From a bacterium (GTDB lineage Bacteria > Vulcanimicrobiota > Vulcanimicrobiia > Vulcanimicrobiales > Vulcanimicrobiaceae): DNA of 59,253 bases. A model generated the notes under the pieces. That model saw only the letters and a program-made list of their open reading frames with translations, was not told the origin of the DNA and did no database searches. Shown one piece after another: positions 24,435 to 33,387 of this stretch. The position numbers and the translations under genes are program-made. Positions within the stretch are counted from its first letter, which is position 1. Each line of letters begins with the position of its first letter. The DNA lies in NCBI GenBank assembly GCA_021790895.1, contig JAJYFM010000004.1, positions 1 through 59,253 of the forward strand, written 5' to 3'.

Positions 24435-26948
24435 GTGCGTCGTTTTGCGATGGCAGGCGCGGCCGCGCTTGCCCTAGTCGCCGTACTATCGGGGGGAAGT
24501 GCCCGTGCGCAGGCAGAGCCGGGCGCCGGACCGCAGCCGGCCCCGTACACGGTTTTTATCAAGGGCGCAAAGCTCGAACCGGGGCTTATTCCCCTCATCA
24601 AGAAGGCGGGAATGTACTATTTCGTGCTCTCACCAAAACAGATCGGGAGATCGTTCATAGAGACCTCGGTGCCCTCCACCGGGCTCGGTGGTTTCGGCCC
24701 GGCCGCCGGTGAGCCGTACGTCGCGCCGACGCGCATTTTCGAATTCGATCGCGCAGACGGAAAGATCGCCTTGCGCTGGCCCAATCGCATCGTACAGACC
24801 AAACCCGGAACACCGCAGGCGCTAGCGGCCAAACAATCGATGCCGGCTTCGGTGATCGCGGTCGTTCCGATCGTTGCACGCGATGCAAAGACCGGCAACA
24901 TCGTCATCCCTGCGGCCGCATTTCTCGGCGACGTCGCGGACTTCAACGCGGTCTTCTCGCAAGAGATTCACAATCCGATGCACGGCTATCACCTCGATCC
25001 GTCGCGCGGGTTTTTCAGTGGCGCGAAAGCCTTCCCGACGAACGACGTCCTGAACGTTCGGCAGACCTGGGCGAGTTTCGACCCGAATACGATCGATAAC
25101 GTGCCTGATGCGCGCAGCATCGAGGTCGGAATCACCTATAATATCCTTCAGGAACCGCATGACGGTTTCGTTCCGCGCATCTACGACGCGCGCGTTGGAT
25201 TCTTCAGCGTCCCGCGCCTTGATTTCGCCAATGATTCGCACGAGACGCGCAACGTCAATTACATTCTTCGCTGGAACTTCAAGCCGAAGACGCCCGGAAA
25301 ACCGTCGATTGCGACGCATCCGTTGGTCTTCTCGATTGGCAACGACGTCCCGGTCGCCTATCGTGCGACCATTCGCGATGCCTTGATGACGTGGAACGAT
25401 GCCTTCCAAAAGATCGGCATTCTCGACGCGGTGAAAGTGCAGCAGCTCCCGGCGAACGCCGACCCGGAGAATCTCTCCTATAACGTCGTGCGTTGGGTCG
25501 ATACGACGCAGCCGCAGTACGGTGCCGAAGCGCTGATCATCGGCGATCCTCGCACCGGCGAAGAGCTCAATGTCGGCATCAACGTCGATGCGGTTGAAGG
25601 GACTGCGGGGCGCGCCTATCGCTTCCTGATCGCGCCGGCACGGGGACTTCCCGATTCGGCCGCCGCCGAGCACAAATTCGTTCTCGAGGCGATTCGCGCG
25701 ACGGTGTTGCATGAATCCGGGCACGACTTCGGCCTGCAGCACAATTTCATCAGTGCGATGGCCTATACGGCGAAGGATCTGCAGAGCAAGGCCTTCACCT
25801 CGAAGTACGGCGTCTCGACCTCGGTCATGGCCTACAATCCCATCAATCTCTGGCCCAAAGGTACGCCGCAGGGCGATTACGAGCAACTCGTGCTCGGGCC
25901 GTACGATTACCACGCGATTAAATACGGATACGGTTATATCGGTGCAACGACGCCGCGCGCCGAACTCCCGACGCTCGAGCGCTGGGCCTCGAAGTGGACG
26001 AACCCGTATTATCGATTCGCTTCCGATGAAGATGTCGACTTCGCGGACGGCCATGCAATCGATCCGCGCGTCTTCCAGTTCATGCTGACCGATCATCCGT
26101 TGCACTGGTGCGAAGGACAGGTCGGGATGATGCGCGGACTCATGAACGCGGTTCTCGCGCGTTTCCCCTCGCCGGGGCACGCCTACGACGAAGCGCGCCT
26201 TGCGTTCACCTATCCGTTTATGGACGATATCCGCTGCTCGCTGATGGCCGCGCATACGATCGGCGGCGAGTATCTCTCGCGTGCCTGGCGCACCGATCCG
26301 CACGCACCGCTGCCGCTAACCGCAGTTCCGCGGAAGCAGGAGGTTCGTGCATGGAATCTGCTCGCGAGCGAGCTCTTCGATAACAATGCGTGGCAATTCA
26401 ACGCCCACGTTTTGCGGAGTCTCACCTACTCCGAAGTGAGTTCGTTTACGAATGGAACCTGGGCCTACAATCCGACGCCGCGGCATGATGTGCCGGTCGT
26501 CGAAACTGTCAACGCGGCGCAAAATGCCGCACTCGACGAGATCTTCGCTCCGTTGACCTTACAGCGGATCGCTGATATCCACACGAAATATCGCGTCAAC
26601 TCGACGATGAGCTTGACCGACCTCTTCACGTGGGCGCAGGCGACGATCTTCGGCGACCTCGCCAACGGGATGGTCGAACACGATGGACCGATCAAACGCA
26701 ATCTGCAGATGGCGTTTGCGAAACGACTCGCGATGATGTGGCTCCATCCGATGGCGGGCGCGCCCAGCGACGCACAGGCGTTGGCTCGCGGCGAACTCGT
26801 CAATCTTCGCGACGAGAGCACGACCGGTTTGCAACGGAAGGGGCTCGACGAACTCACGCGCGCGCACCTGGCGGCGCTCCGGGCGCTTGCAAATGCGGCG
26901 TTGAGCGAACGCCTGCCGCTCGGCGGTGGGTCGATGATGGAGCGATAG
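24435..26948 (+). CDS. secreted zinc-dependent metalloprotease (DUF5117/DUF4953 type)
   Basis: 837 residues. A signal peptide (RRFAMAGAAALALVAVLSGGSARAQA) is followed by a DUF5117-like N-terminal region (LIKKAGMYYFVLSPKQIGRS) and a metzincin-type catalytic domain with VLHESGHDFGLQHNF, an extended HExxHxxGxxH zinc site. Further on, SVMAYNPINLWP provides the Met-turn. The C-terminal helical part (NAAQNAALDEIFAPLTLQRI) is typical of the family. GTG 24435 follows a strong GTAGGAGG. The protein is probably periplasmic or surface-bound; the substrate is unknown. It is followed by a convergent S1-domain gene and preceded by a perfect 16-bp palindrome. Confidence 0.9.
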   Translation: MRRFAMAGAAALALVAVLSGGSARAQAEPGAGPQPAPYTVFIKGAKLEPGLIPLIKKAGMYYFVLSPKQIGRSFIETSVPSTGLGGFGPAAGEPYVAPTRIFEFDRADGKIALRWPNRIVQTKPGTPQALAAKQSMPASVIAVVPIVARDAKTGNIVIPAAAFLGDVADFNAVFSQEIHNPMHGYHLDPSRGFFSGAKAFPTNDVLNVRQTWASFDPNTIDNVPDARSIEVGITYNILQEPHDGFVPRIYDARVGFFSVPRLDFANDSHETRNVNYILRWNFKPKTPGKPSIATHPLVFSIGNDVPVAYRATIRDALMTWNDAFQKIGILDAVKVQQLPANADPENLSYNVVRWVDTTQPQYGAEALIIGDPRTGEELNVGINVDAVEGTAGRAYRFLIAPARGLPDSAAAEHKFVLEAIRATVLHESGHDFGLQHNFISAMAYTAKDLQSKAFTSKYGVSTSVMAYNPINLWPKGTPQGDYEQLVLGPYDYHAIKYGYGYIGATTPRAELPTLERWASKWTNPYYRFASDEDVDFADGHAIDPRVFQFMLTDHPLHWCEGQVGMMRGLMNAVLARFPSPGHAYDEARLAFTYPFMDDIRCSLMAAHTIGGEYLSRAWRTDPHAPLPLTAVPRKQEVRAWNLLASELFDNNAWQFNAHVLRSLTYSEVSSFTNGTWAYNPTPRHDVPVVETVNAAQNAALDEIFAPLTLQRIADIHTKYRVNSTMSLTDLFTWAQATIFGDLANGMVEHDGPIKRNLQMAFAKRLAMMWLHPMAGAPSDAQALARGELVNLRDESTTGLQRKGLDELTRAHLAALRALANAALSERLPLGGGSMMER

Positions 26949-26980
26949 CTGCGCGAAACGCAGCCGAGTGGGGGCTGTGC

Positions 26981-28021
26981 CTAGCGGCGCAGCTCCTGCC
27001 CGAGCGGGGCAAATCCCGTCGAACTCATCGCCGGCGTGCCGTGAAGAACGCTTAAACGAAGACGGCGCGCGCGCATATCGAGGGAACGAATCGTGACCTC
27101 GATTTTCTCGCCGATTGCATAATCGGCGGGATCCGCTTCGCGGTCGGAGATCGTACCGACGATACCCGGGGCGACTTCGACGGAGAGTCGCGGTTCGAGA
27201 GCGACCACGGTACCTTCGACGGTCGCGCCGTTGCGCAGGAGCGCTGCATTGTCGCGCCACGGATCGGCGAGCATCGCTTTCCGTGAAGCGGCGATCTTCT
27301 TGCCGTTTCCTTCGACGCGGAGAATGCGCACGCGAAGCTGTTCGCCGACACTGACGACATCGGCGGCTTTGGCGACGCGTTCGAAATCGAGTTCGCTCAT
27401 CGGTATGAGCGCATCGACCCCACCACCGAGATCGACGAACGCACCGAAATCGGTGAGCCGGACGACCGTCGCGTCACACTCTTTGCCGACTTCGAGCGCG
27501 GCGATCGTCGCCGCGCGGCTCTCGCGTCGTTCTTGCGCGAGCGCGCGACGTCGCGAGACGACGAGACGCTTGCGCGCTTCGTCGACGTCGATAATCTTCA
27601 CGTGTATTTTGGTGCCGACCAATGGGTCGAGCGCGGCGCCGCGCTGCTCGCCGCTCTGGCTTGCGGGCAGGAAGGCGCGATAGCCGTCGATATCGAGGAG
27701 CAGTCCGCCCTTCACGAGCGACTTTACGCGCGCCTCGCGGCTCTCACCCTCGGCGTGTGCCGCAACGAGCTTCTCCCAGCGTTCCTGCGCGCGCTGCCGA
27801 GCAGCGAGTTGCTCGGGCGTCGGTCCCTTCGGCGCGGCGGGTGCGGCCTCGACGGCGGCATCGAGCGTGGGCTCGACGGTGGCATCGAGCGTGGGCTCGA
27901 CGGCGGCATGAGGAACTGCTGTCTCGGAGCTTGCCTCAGCGGAGTCGGATGGCGGAGCCGTTTCGAAAATCATGCTCTGCACGGGCGCTTCGGGCGCTTC
28001 AAGGGTCGGGTGCTCGTTCAT
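26981..28021 (-). CDS. S1 RNA-binding-domain protein (ribosomal protein S1-like)
   Basis: 346 residues. An acidic, Ala/Pro-rich N-terminus (1-75) contains a repeated VEPTLDA unit. Three S1 OB-fold domains follow: a diverged one (EARVKSLVKGGLLLDIDGYRAFLP), a canonical one (DATVVRLTDFGAFVDLGGGVDALIPMSEL) and a third (VEGTVVALEPRLSVEVAPGIVGTIS). ATG 28021 has GGAGAG upstream; the longer frame to the right is not protein-like. With three rather than four to six domains it is a short S1 homologue and may act in translation initiation or RNA metabolism. The leader carries a terminator-like hairpin (28072-28092), suggesting attenuation. Confidence 0.85.
   Translation of the reverse strand: MNEHPTLEAPEAPVQSMIFETAPPSDSAEASSETAVPHAAVEPTLDATVEPTLDAAVEAAPAAPKGPTPEQLAARQRAQERWEKLVAAHAEGESREARVKSLVKGGLLLDIDGYRAFLPASQSGEQRGAALDPLVGTKIHVKIIDVDEARKRLVVSRRRALAQERRESRAATIAALEVGKECDATVVRLTDFGAFVDLGGGVDALIPMSELDFERVAKAADVVSVGEQLRVRILRVEGNGKKIAASRKAMLADPWRDNAALLRNGATVEGTVVALEPRLSVEVAPGIVGTISDREADPADYAIGEKIEVTIRSLDMRARRLRLSVLHGTPAMSSTGFAPLGQELRR
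27851..27910 (-). repeat. 24-bp tandem repeat in the S1-protein N-terminus
   Basis: Two full 24-base units (27851-27874 and 27875-27898, one mismatch) and a 12-base partial copy encode the repeated VEPTLDA segment of the S1-domain protein. The length is a multiple of three, so copy-number changes keep the frame. Confidence 0.75.
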
Positions 28022-28066
28022 CGGTAGGCTCTCCGCCAAGAATGGCCGCACGTGGCGGCTCGGCAT

Positions 28067-28092
28067 AAAAAACGCCCGTATCGCTTCGGGCG
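28067..28092 (-). terminator. terminator-like hairpin in the leader of the S1-domain gene
   Basis: Read leftwards, ACGCCCG-AAGCGATA-CGGGCGT forms a seven-pair GC-rich stem followed by TTTTTT, an intrinsic-terminator pattern. No leftward gene ends here: to the right is the rightward cobyric acid synthase gene. The hairpin therefore lies 46 bases upstream of the S1-protein start. It could be a leader attenuator or the end of a small leftward RNA. Confidence 0.6.
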
Positions 28093-28177
28093 TCGGCAAA
28101 GCATCGGTTTTCGCCGCTTGGGTCGCCGGCCCTCCGTGAAAGGCTCTGCCGGGTTCCTCGGGAATCGGAGGCGCCGC

Positions 28178-29707
28178 ATGAATTCGAAGGCTCTGGGGCT
28201 GGGCGGACGCAGACGCGCGCAGGCGTTCATGGTGCTCGGCACCGGATCGGACGTCGGAAAGTCGCTGATTACGGCAGCGCTCTGCCGCGCGCTCGCGCGC
28301 CGCGGCATCGCCGTCGCGCCCTTCAAAGCGCAGAATATGTCGCTCAACTCCGCGGTGACGCCGGATGGAAAGGAGATTGGCCGCGCTCAGGCGCTTCAGG
28401 CCGAAGCCGCCGGGATCGCCCCGAGTGCCGATATGAACCCGGTTCTCCTCAAGCCAAGTTCGAGCGAGGGGGCGCAGGTCGTGCTGCACGGGGAGCGCTT
28501 TGGGACGGTGCACGCCGCCGACTATCGCGGACGGAATCGGGAGCGATTCTGGGGGGCGGTGCTCGAATCGTACGAACGACTCGCCGGAGCGTACGAAGCG
28601 ATCGTGCTCGAAGGCGCGGGTTCGCCGGCGGAGATCAATCTGCGCGAAGGGGATATCGTCAATATGGCGATGGCCCACGCAGCCGACGCGCGGTGCATGC
28701 TCGTCGGCGATATCGACCGCGGCGGTGTCTTTGCCGCAATCTACGGAACGATGGCGCTCCTCGACGCGAGCGACCGCGCGCGCATCGCCGGTTTTGCGAT
28801 CAATAAATTTCGCGGTGAGCGGAGCCTGCTCGAGCCGGGAATCCGCGAGATCGAACGGCGTTGCGAGCGTCGCTGTTTCGGAGTCGTGCCGTTTCTCAAA
28901 AATCTGCAGCTCGATGAAGAAGATTCGCTCTCGCTCGAGCGGCGTCGACTCGGCGCGCCATGGCACGCGCGTCGTGACGACGATCGCCTGCGTATCGCCG
29001 TGCTTGCTCTCCCATATCTTTCGAATTTCACCGATTTTGAATCGCTCGCCGCGGAGCCGTCGGTCGAACTGCGCTACACCGACCGCTGCGACGATATCGC
29101 GAATGCGGATCTCGCGATTCTTCCGGGCTCAAAAAGCACGGTCGCCGATCTGCAGTGGCTGCGCGAGCGGAGGCTTGATGGTGCACTGCAAGGAGCGCGG
29201 AGCGTCCTGGGCATCTGTGGAGGGATGCAGATGCTCGGTCGACAGATTGAGGATCCGCATGCAGTCGAGGCGGGCGGCACGCACGCCGGGCTTGCGCTGT
29301 TGCCACTCTCGACCGTCATGCAGCGCGAGAAAACGACGATCGGCGTTCGTGGAGAGCTCGCCGCGACCGGAGAGGCGATTCGCGGGTACGAAATTCATGT
29401 CGGCACGACGAGCTACGACGAACAGAGCCTCCCCTTTGCGCAGATCGCGAGCGAGGGTGCAACGAGCACGCGCCGCGACGGCGCTCGTTCCTCGGACGGG
29501 CGCGTCGCGGGAACCTACCTGCATGGAATCTTTGACGACGATGCATTTCGGCATCGATATCTCGAACGGCTTCGTGCCTCCCTTGGGCTCGGCGCGATTG
29601 CCGATCGACGTTTCATCGCGCGCGAGCGGGAGCACTCGCTCGACGAGATCGCGGATCTTGTCGAGCGGGAGCTCGATCTCGATGCGTTTTTTCAGTTTGA
29701 GAGGTGA
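28178..29707 (+). CDS. cobQ: cobyric acid synthase CobQ/CbiP
   Basis: 509-residue glutamine-dependent amidotransferase that amidates four carboxylates of adenosyl-cobyrinic acid a,c-diamide in cobalamin synthesis. The N-terminal dethiobiotin-synthetase-like domain has the P-loop VLGTGSDVGKSLITAALCRA and APFKAQNMSLNSAVT, then VLEGAGSPAEINLREGDIVN. The C-terminal class I glutaminase domain has LGICGGMQMLG (nucleophilic Cys) and GTYLHGIFDDD (His). ATG 28178 has GGAGG seven bases upstream. No other cobalamin gene is in the window and I see no cobalamin riboswitch upstream. It overlaps the convergent PAS gene by 16 bp. Confidence 0.95.
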   Translation: MNSKALGLGGRRRAQAFMVLGTGSDVGKSLITAALCRALARRGIAVAPFKAQNMSLNSAVTPDGKEIGRAQALQAEAAGIAPSADMNPVLLKPSSSEGAQVVLHGERFGTVHAADYRGRNRERFWGAVLESYERLAGAYEAIVLEGAGSPAEINLREGDIVNMAMAHAADARCMLVGDIDRGGVFAAIYGTMALLDASDRARIAGFAINKFRGERSLLEPGIREIERRCERRCFGVVPFLKNLQLDEEDSLSLERRRLGAPWHARRDDDRLRIAVLALPYLSNFTDFESLAAEPSVELRYTDRCDDIANADLAILPGSKSTVADLQWLRERRLDGALQGARSVLGICGGMQMLGRQIEDPHAVEAGGTHAGLALLPLSTVMQREKTTIGVRGELAATGEAIRGYEIHVGTTSYDEQSLPFAQIASEGATSTRRDGARSSDGRVAGTYLHGIFDDDAFRHRYLERLRASLGLGAIADRRFIAREREHSLDEIADLVERELDLDAFFQFER

Positions 29708-31812
29708 ACCGCCCCCAAGAATGTTTCGAGTGCGAGCCGGAGCGTCGTTAACTCCGCGTCGCCGAGAGCAGCGCTCCACGTCACCAATGCGCTCTTCGGG
29801 CCGTCGGAAGAATAGTGCAGCGTTGCGCGTCGATGGTTTGGCTCGAACGTCAGGCCGCTGCGCTGACGTTCTCCGTTCGGAAGCACCGACAACGATGCGT
29901 CGAAACCTTCATGCAGTGTAAGGGTCAACGCGCGCATGCGAGCTTCGGGAGTCGGTGCGTGGATCATGTTCTGAATTCCGGCGGTGACGAGGGCGAGTTG
30001 CACGACGCTTGGGCGACCGTCGGGGCTTGTTGTTGAGGCCATATCGCGTTCGATGGTGATGACCGCAGCGAGGCGCCCCGCTCCGTCGAAGAGCGCGCGA
30101 ATCTCAATTTCGGTCACGTGCTCTCCATCGGCGTCGGCTAACATCGTGCGCAGCGGTGACTCGGCGAACTTCCGATCCTTGACCAGCCTTCCGACGATTC
30201 CGCCGCCGCGAACGAGTTCGAGAAAGCGATAGCGCCCGAGATCTGCAGAAGCGGCGTTTTCGTAGGAAACGATAAACTGCTGCTCCTTCGTCGGTTCGTA
30301 GATGGTCACGCGCGCATCGATCTCATCCAAGACCCACGTAAGAAGCGCGATCTGTCCGGTCGCTTGCTTGCGTAACGTAATCTCGCGGCCGACCGTGAGC
30401 CAGTAGCCGCCCTCTTCGGAATCATCAAAGATCGGTTGCGCAACGAACTCGCACCAGATATCGCGTCCATCCTTCGCGCGCATCATCAGCTCGAGGTTCA
30501 CCACCTTCCTGTGCTCGATGCTCTCGGTAAGCGTCGTCAGTACCTGCTGCGTGTTATTCGGCGAGATGATGATTCCAGACGAGCGGCCGAGCAGATCCTC
30601 CGGCGCGTAGCCGACGAGTTGCGCGAACGCAGGGTTCATGTAGAGAATATGGGATCCGCCGCGGCTCGGCGGGATGAAGTCACCGATCGCAAAAAAGTCG
30701 AGCGATTCGGCGATCGCGTTGGAGAGCACGCGACGCTCGCGTTCGGCAGCGATCCGCAGGCTGAGATCGTGTAAGGAGAGGACGATGTATTCATGTTCGT
30801 CGGTCGCACCGCGCAGTCGGCGAGCGTGCATCTCGACGGGAAGTTTTTTCGTACCGTCGGCAACGTAAATGCTGCCCTCGCGTTGCACGAACTCGCGATC
30901 TTCTAAGGCGTGCATGTAGTATTCGACGAGATCTTCGCCATGGTCGATGCGAAGCGAAGCGTTCTCGCCGTCGGCTATCGTGGAGAGGAGGGTGCGAAAC
31001 GCGCGGTTGCCGTAGATGAGGGCGGGTCGTACGGCGTTCCCACGGCTCATGCGGTAGACGGCGATTGCGTCGGCGGCGAGTTCGATGCATGAGGTGAGAA
31101 TGCTCTCGCGTTCTTCGCCGGCGCGAACGACGGTGACATCCGACGAAATAAGAAGGACGCGCGGAACTCCGTCGCAAGCCGGCAACGGAAACGGCTGAAG
31201 TTGTACCCAATAGGAGGCGTCGCTCAACGTCTGGACCTCGCGCGTGATCGTGGAATCGTCGCCTTCGTGCAGCATCGCCAGTACGTCGAGGGCGAGCTGC
31301 CGATTCTTTTGGTCGCGAAAGAGTGCGCGAGGCTCAAGCATGACGCGCTCCGGCGTCGAGTCGATGCGGCGTGCCGCAGAACGGTTGATAAACTCGATTT
31401 CCGGCTCATTCTCCGGATAACGATAGATCGTGATCCCTTCGGAGAGGTTGTCGGCGTAGGCGAACGCGGCGCGCTCGTCGATCGGTGCGGCAACGGCGGC
31501 GGCGAGAAGCTGCAACCGTTCGCGCTCGCGCTGCGGAAGCGCCGCGTCATCGATTCCCGGAAGAAGAATGCAGCCACGCCCGGTGCTGAGGCTGAACGGA
31601 AATCTCGGGCATCCCGGGGCGATGCGCTGCTCGAGCGCTTCGAGCGTCGATTCGGTGAGGTGGGCGCCGTGCTCCGCCTGTCGAGCCTCCACGGGGGCGA
31701 TCGCTGCCTCGACCCGCGCCCTCCCGAACTGCTCTACCAGAAGAACGGCTTGCTCGGTACCGGCGAGTGAGGCCGCGAGTTGCAGGGCTGCGTGCGAGTT
31801 CTCGCCGGCCAT
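29692..31812 (-). CDS. multi-PAS sensory protein without a recognisable output domain
   Basis: 706-residue soluble protein. A GAF-like N-terminus (1-110) is followed by at least three PAS domains. Recognisable parts are ADNLSEGITIYRYPENEPEI with the closing LISSDVTVV, CIELAADAIAVYR with SLHDLSLRIAAER, and SHILYMNPAFAQLVGYAPEDLLGR with WLTVGREITLRKQ, a typical PAS/PAC S-box. A further PAS-like segment follows (TWVLDEIDARVTIYEP with VITIERDM). The C-terminal 110 residues are unassigned. No kinase, GGDEF, EAL or DNA-binding motif is visible, so it may signal by protein contacts. It has no operon partner. Confidence 0.8.
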   Translation of the reverse strand: MAGENSHAALQLAASLAGTEQAVLLVEQFGRARVEAAIAPVEARQAEHGAHLTESTLEALEQRIAPGCPRFPFSLSTGRGCILLPGIDDAALPQRERERLQLLAAAVAAPIDERAAFAYADNLSEGITIYRYPENEPEIEFINRSAARRIDSTPERVMLEPRALFRDQKNRQLALDVLAMLHEGDDSTITREVQTLSDASYWVQLQPFPLPACDGVPRVLLISSDVTVVRAGEERESILTSCIELAADAIAVYRMSRGNAVRPALIYGNRAFRTLLSTIADGENASLRIDHGEDLVEYYMHALEDREFVQREGSIYVADGTKKLPVEMHARRLRGATDEHEYIVLSLHDLSLRIAAERERRVLSNAIAESLDFFAIGDFIPPSRGGSHILYMNPAFAQLVGYAPEDLLGRSSGIIISPNNTQQVLTTLTESIEHRKVVNLELMMRAKDGRDIWCEFVAQPIFDDSEEGGYWLTVGREITLRKQATGQIALLTWVLDEIDARVTIYEPTKEQQFIVSYENAASADLGRYRFLELVRGGGIVGRLVKDRKFAESPLRTMLADADGEHVTEIEIRALFDGAGRLAAVITIERDMASTTSPDGRPSVVQLALVTAGIQNMIHAPTPEARMRALTLTLHEGFDASLSVLPNGERQRSGLTFEPNHRRATLHYSSDGPKSALVTWSAALGDAELTTLRLALETFLGAVHLSN

Positions 31813-31999
31813 GATTTTTAGGCTACCCTACAATTCGGATCGATAAACCGTCGCTCGCGCATCGGTCGAGACTCCGTTCCCGGCGCACCCGGATCGTGTT
31901 CCCCCGTGTCGGCCTTTCGCTGAGAGCGCGCCGCTCCTCCTCGGCGCCGCGAGCGCTCCAAGCGCGTTTTTAAGAAAGTTTACAAAATAGAGACAAACA

Positions 32000-32779
32000 C
32001 TAGCTGAAACGGAAGGCCGAGAGCGTTTTTCCGTAGACGACGTCGTGGTAATCGCGCTCCGCGGCAATCTCGGCGGCGCCGGCGACGACGAAGAGCGGCG
32101 CGAGATGATCCTCTTGCGGGTGGGCGTCGCGCGCATGCGGCGCTTGCTCCCAAGCGATGAGGCGCTCCGCGCGGATCTTCGCGGGTGCGAGAGCCGTTTC
32201 GTTGAGCCAGCGATCGAATCGTTCGGCGCCGTCGTCGTTCCCGTCGAAGATGCGGTGCAAGTTGTGATAGCTCATTCCGCTGCCGATGATGAGGACGCCC
32301 TCGTCGCGCAGCGGCGCGAGCGCCGCGCCGATTGCGAGATGCTGCTGCGGGTCGTAGTGGTGTTGCAACGAGAGCGCGACGACCGGAATGCGCGCCTCGG
32401 GATAGATGACCTTGAGTGGAACGAAGACGCCGTGATCGAGCCCGCGTCGCTCGTCGCTCGCCGAGGGAATCCCCGCCGTTGCGAGCAGATCGCGAACGCG
32501 CTGCGCGAGCGCCGGCGAGCCGGGAGCATCGTAGCGCAGTTGATAGGTGTGCGCCGGAAAACCGCTGTAATCGTAGATGAGGCTCGGCTGCGGATGGGCC
32601 GTCACGGTCGGCAGCGCGCGCTCCCAATGCGCGGAGATGACGAGAATCGCGCGCGGTTCTTCGGTGAGGGTCGATGGAAGCGCACGTAGGTACGCTTCCA
32701 TGTTTTTCCACGGCTCCCCGGGCCACTCCATGAAGAAGCAGGGCCCCCCGCCGTGCGGGATATAGAGTGTCGGTTGCAT
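32000..32779 (-). CDS. DODA-type (LigB-family) extradiol dioxygenase
   Basis: 259-residue cytoplasmic non-heme iron/zinc dioxygenase of the YgiD/DODA group that opens catecholic rings. Metal-binding histidines are in IPHGGGPCF, ISAHWER and GLDHGVFVPL, with GSGMSYHNLHRIF further on. YDYSGFPAHTYQLRYDAPGS is the typical middle motif of the group. It starts two bases after the YceI stop, so the two form an operon divergent from an HxlR regulator. The natural substrate is unknown; such pairs are often induced by quinone or aldehyde stress, which is inference. Confidence 0.92.
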   Translation of the reverse strand: MQPTLYIPHGGGPCFFMEWPGEPWKNMEAYLRALPSTLTEEPRAILVISAHWERALPTVTAHPQPSLIYDYSGFPAHTYQLRYDAPGSPALAQRVRDLLATAGIPSASDERRGLDHGVFVPLKVIYPEARIPVVALSLQHHYDPQQHLAIGAALAPLRDEGVLIIGSGMSYHNLHRIFDGNDDGAERFDRWLNETALAPAKIRAERLIAWEQAPHARDAHPQEDHLAPLFVVAGAAEIAAERDYHDVVYGKTLSAFRFS

Positions 32780-32781
32780 GA

Positions 32782-33321
32782 CTATGCGGTCTGGAGAATC
32801 CCCTCGACGTTGAGTTCGATGCGCACTTCGTCACCGACGAGCACACCACCGGTCTCGAGCGCCTGGTTCCAGGTCAAGCCGAAGTCCTTGCGGGCGATCT
32901 TGGTGTGGGCCGTGAAGCCGACGCGCTGGTTCCCCCACGGGTCGGTCGCGCGCCCTTCGAAGCTCACTTCGAGCGCGACGGGGCGCGTGACGCCGTGGAT
33001 CGTCAGGTTGCCGTGGAGCGTGAAGCTCTCGCCGGAGCCCTCGATCTTCGAGCCGACGAAATCAAGAGTGGGGAAGTTCGCGGCGTCGAGGAAATCGGCG
33101 GATTTGAGGTGTGCGTCGCGCTGCTCTTCGCGGGTGTCGATGGTGGAGGCGTCGATATGCGCCTCGATCTCGCTCGGCAGCGTTCCCTCTTGAGGAACGG
33201 CGAACGAGCCGGTCACGCCGGTGAAGCGGCCGCGGACCTTCGCGAGCATCATGTGGCGGACGAGGAACTCGACCGATGTGTGGGCGGGATCGATGGCGTA
33301 TTTTTGCAGGGTGCTATTCAT
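32782..33321 (-). CDS. YceI-family lipid-binding protein
   Basis: 179 residues of the YceI lipocalin-like family, which binds polyisoprenoids or similar apolar molecules. Family signatures: WAIDPAHTSVEFLVRHMM-like start (AIDPAHTSVEFLVRHM), KVRGRFTGVTGSF, DASTIDTREEQRDAHLKSADFLD, FTLHGNLTIHGVTRPVALE and DPWGNQRVGFTAHTKI. There is no signal peptide, so this is a cytoplasmic form. AAAGGAG precedes ATG 33321. It is the first gene of the YceI-dioxygenase operon, divergent from the HxlR regulator across a region with an inverted repeat. Confidence 0.95.
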   Translation of the reverse strand: MNSTLQKYAIDPAHTSVEFLVRHMMLAKVRGRFTGVTGSFAVPQEGTLPSEIEAHIDASTIDTREEQRDAHLKSADFLDAANFPTLDFVGSKIEGSGESFTLHGNLTIHGVTRPVALEVSFEGRATDPWGNQRVGFTAHTKIARKDFGLTWNQALETGGVLVGDEVRIELNVEGILQTA

Positions 33322-33336
33322 TTAAATCTCCTTTTG

Positions 33337-33360
33337 TGGTATAGTCACTATTGCATACCA
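33337..33360. promoter_or_regulatory. inverted repeat, putative HxlR operator
   Basis: TGGTAT and ATACCA are separated by 12 bases in the divergent yceI-hxlR intergenic region. Related half-sites (ACCA-AAA-TGGT) recur over the hxlR start at 33381-33392. Position and symmetry suit a dimeric winged-helix repressor controlling both directions. Confidence 0.5.
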
Positions 33361-33387
33361 AGTACCAATAATCAATAAGGCACCAAA

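Noticed and set aside
28022-28177. Cobalamin riboswitch upstream of cobQ
   Set aside because: I could not find the conserved B12-box or the other core elements on the plus strand. The only clear structure is the leftward terminator-like hairpin.
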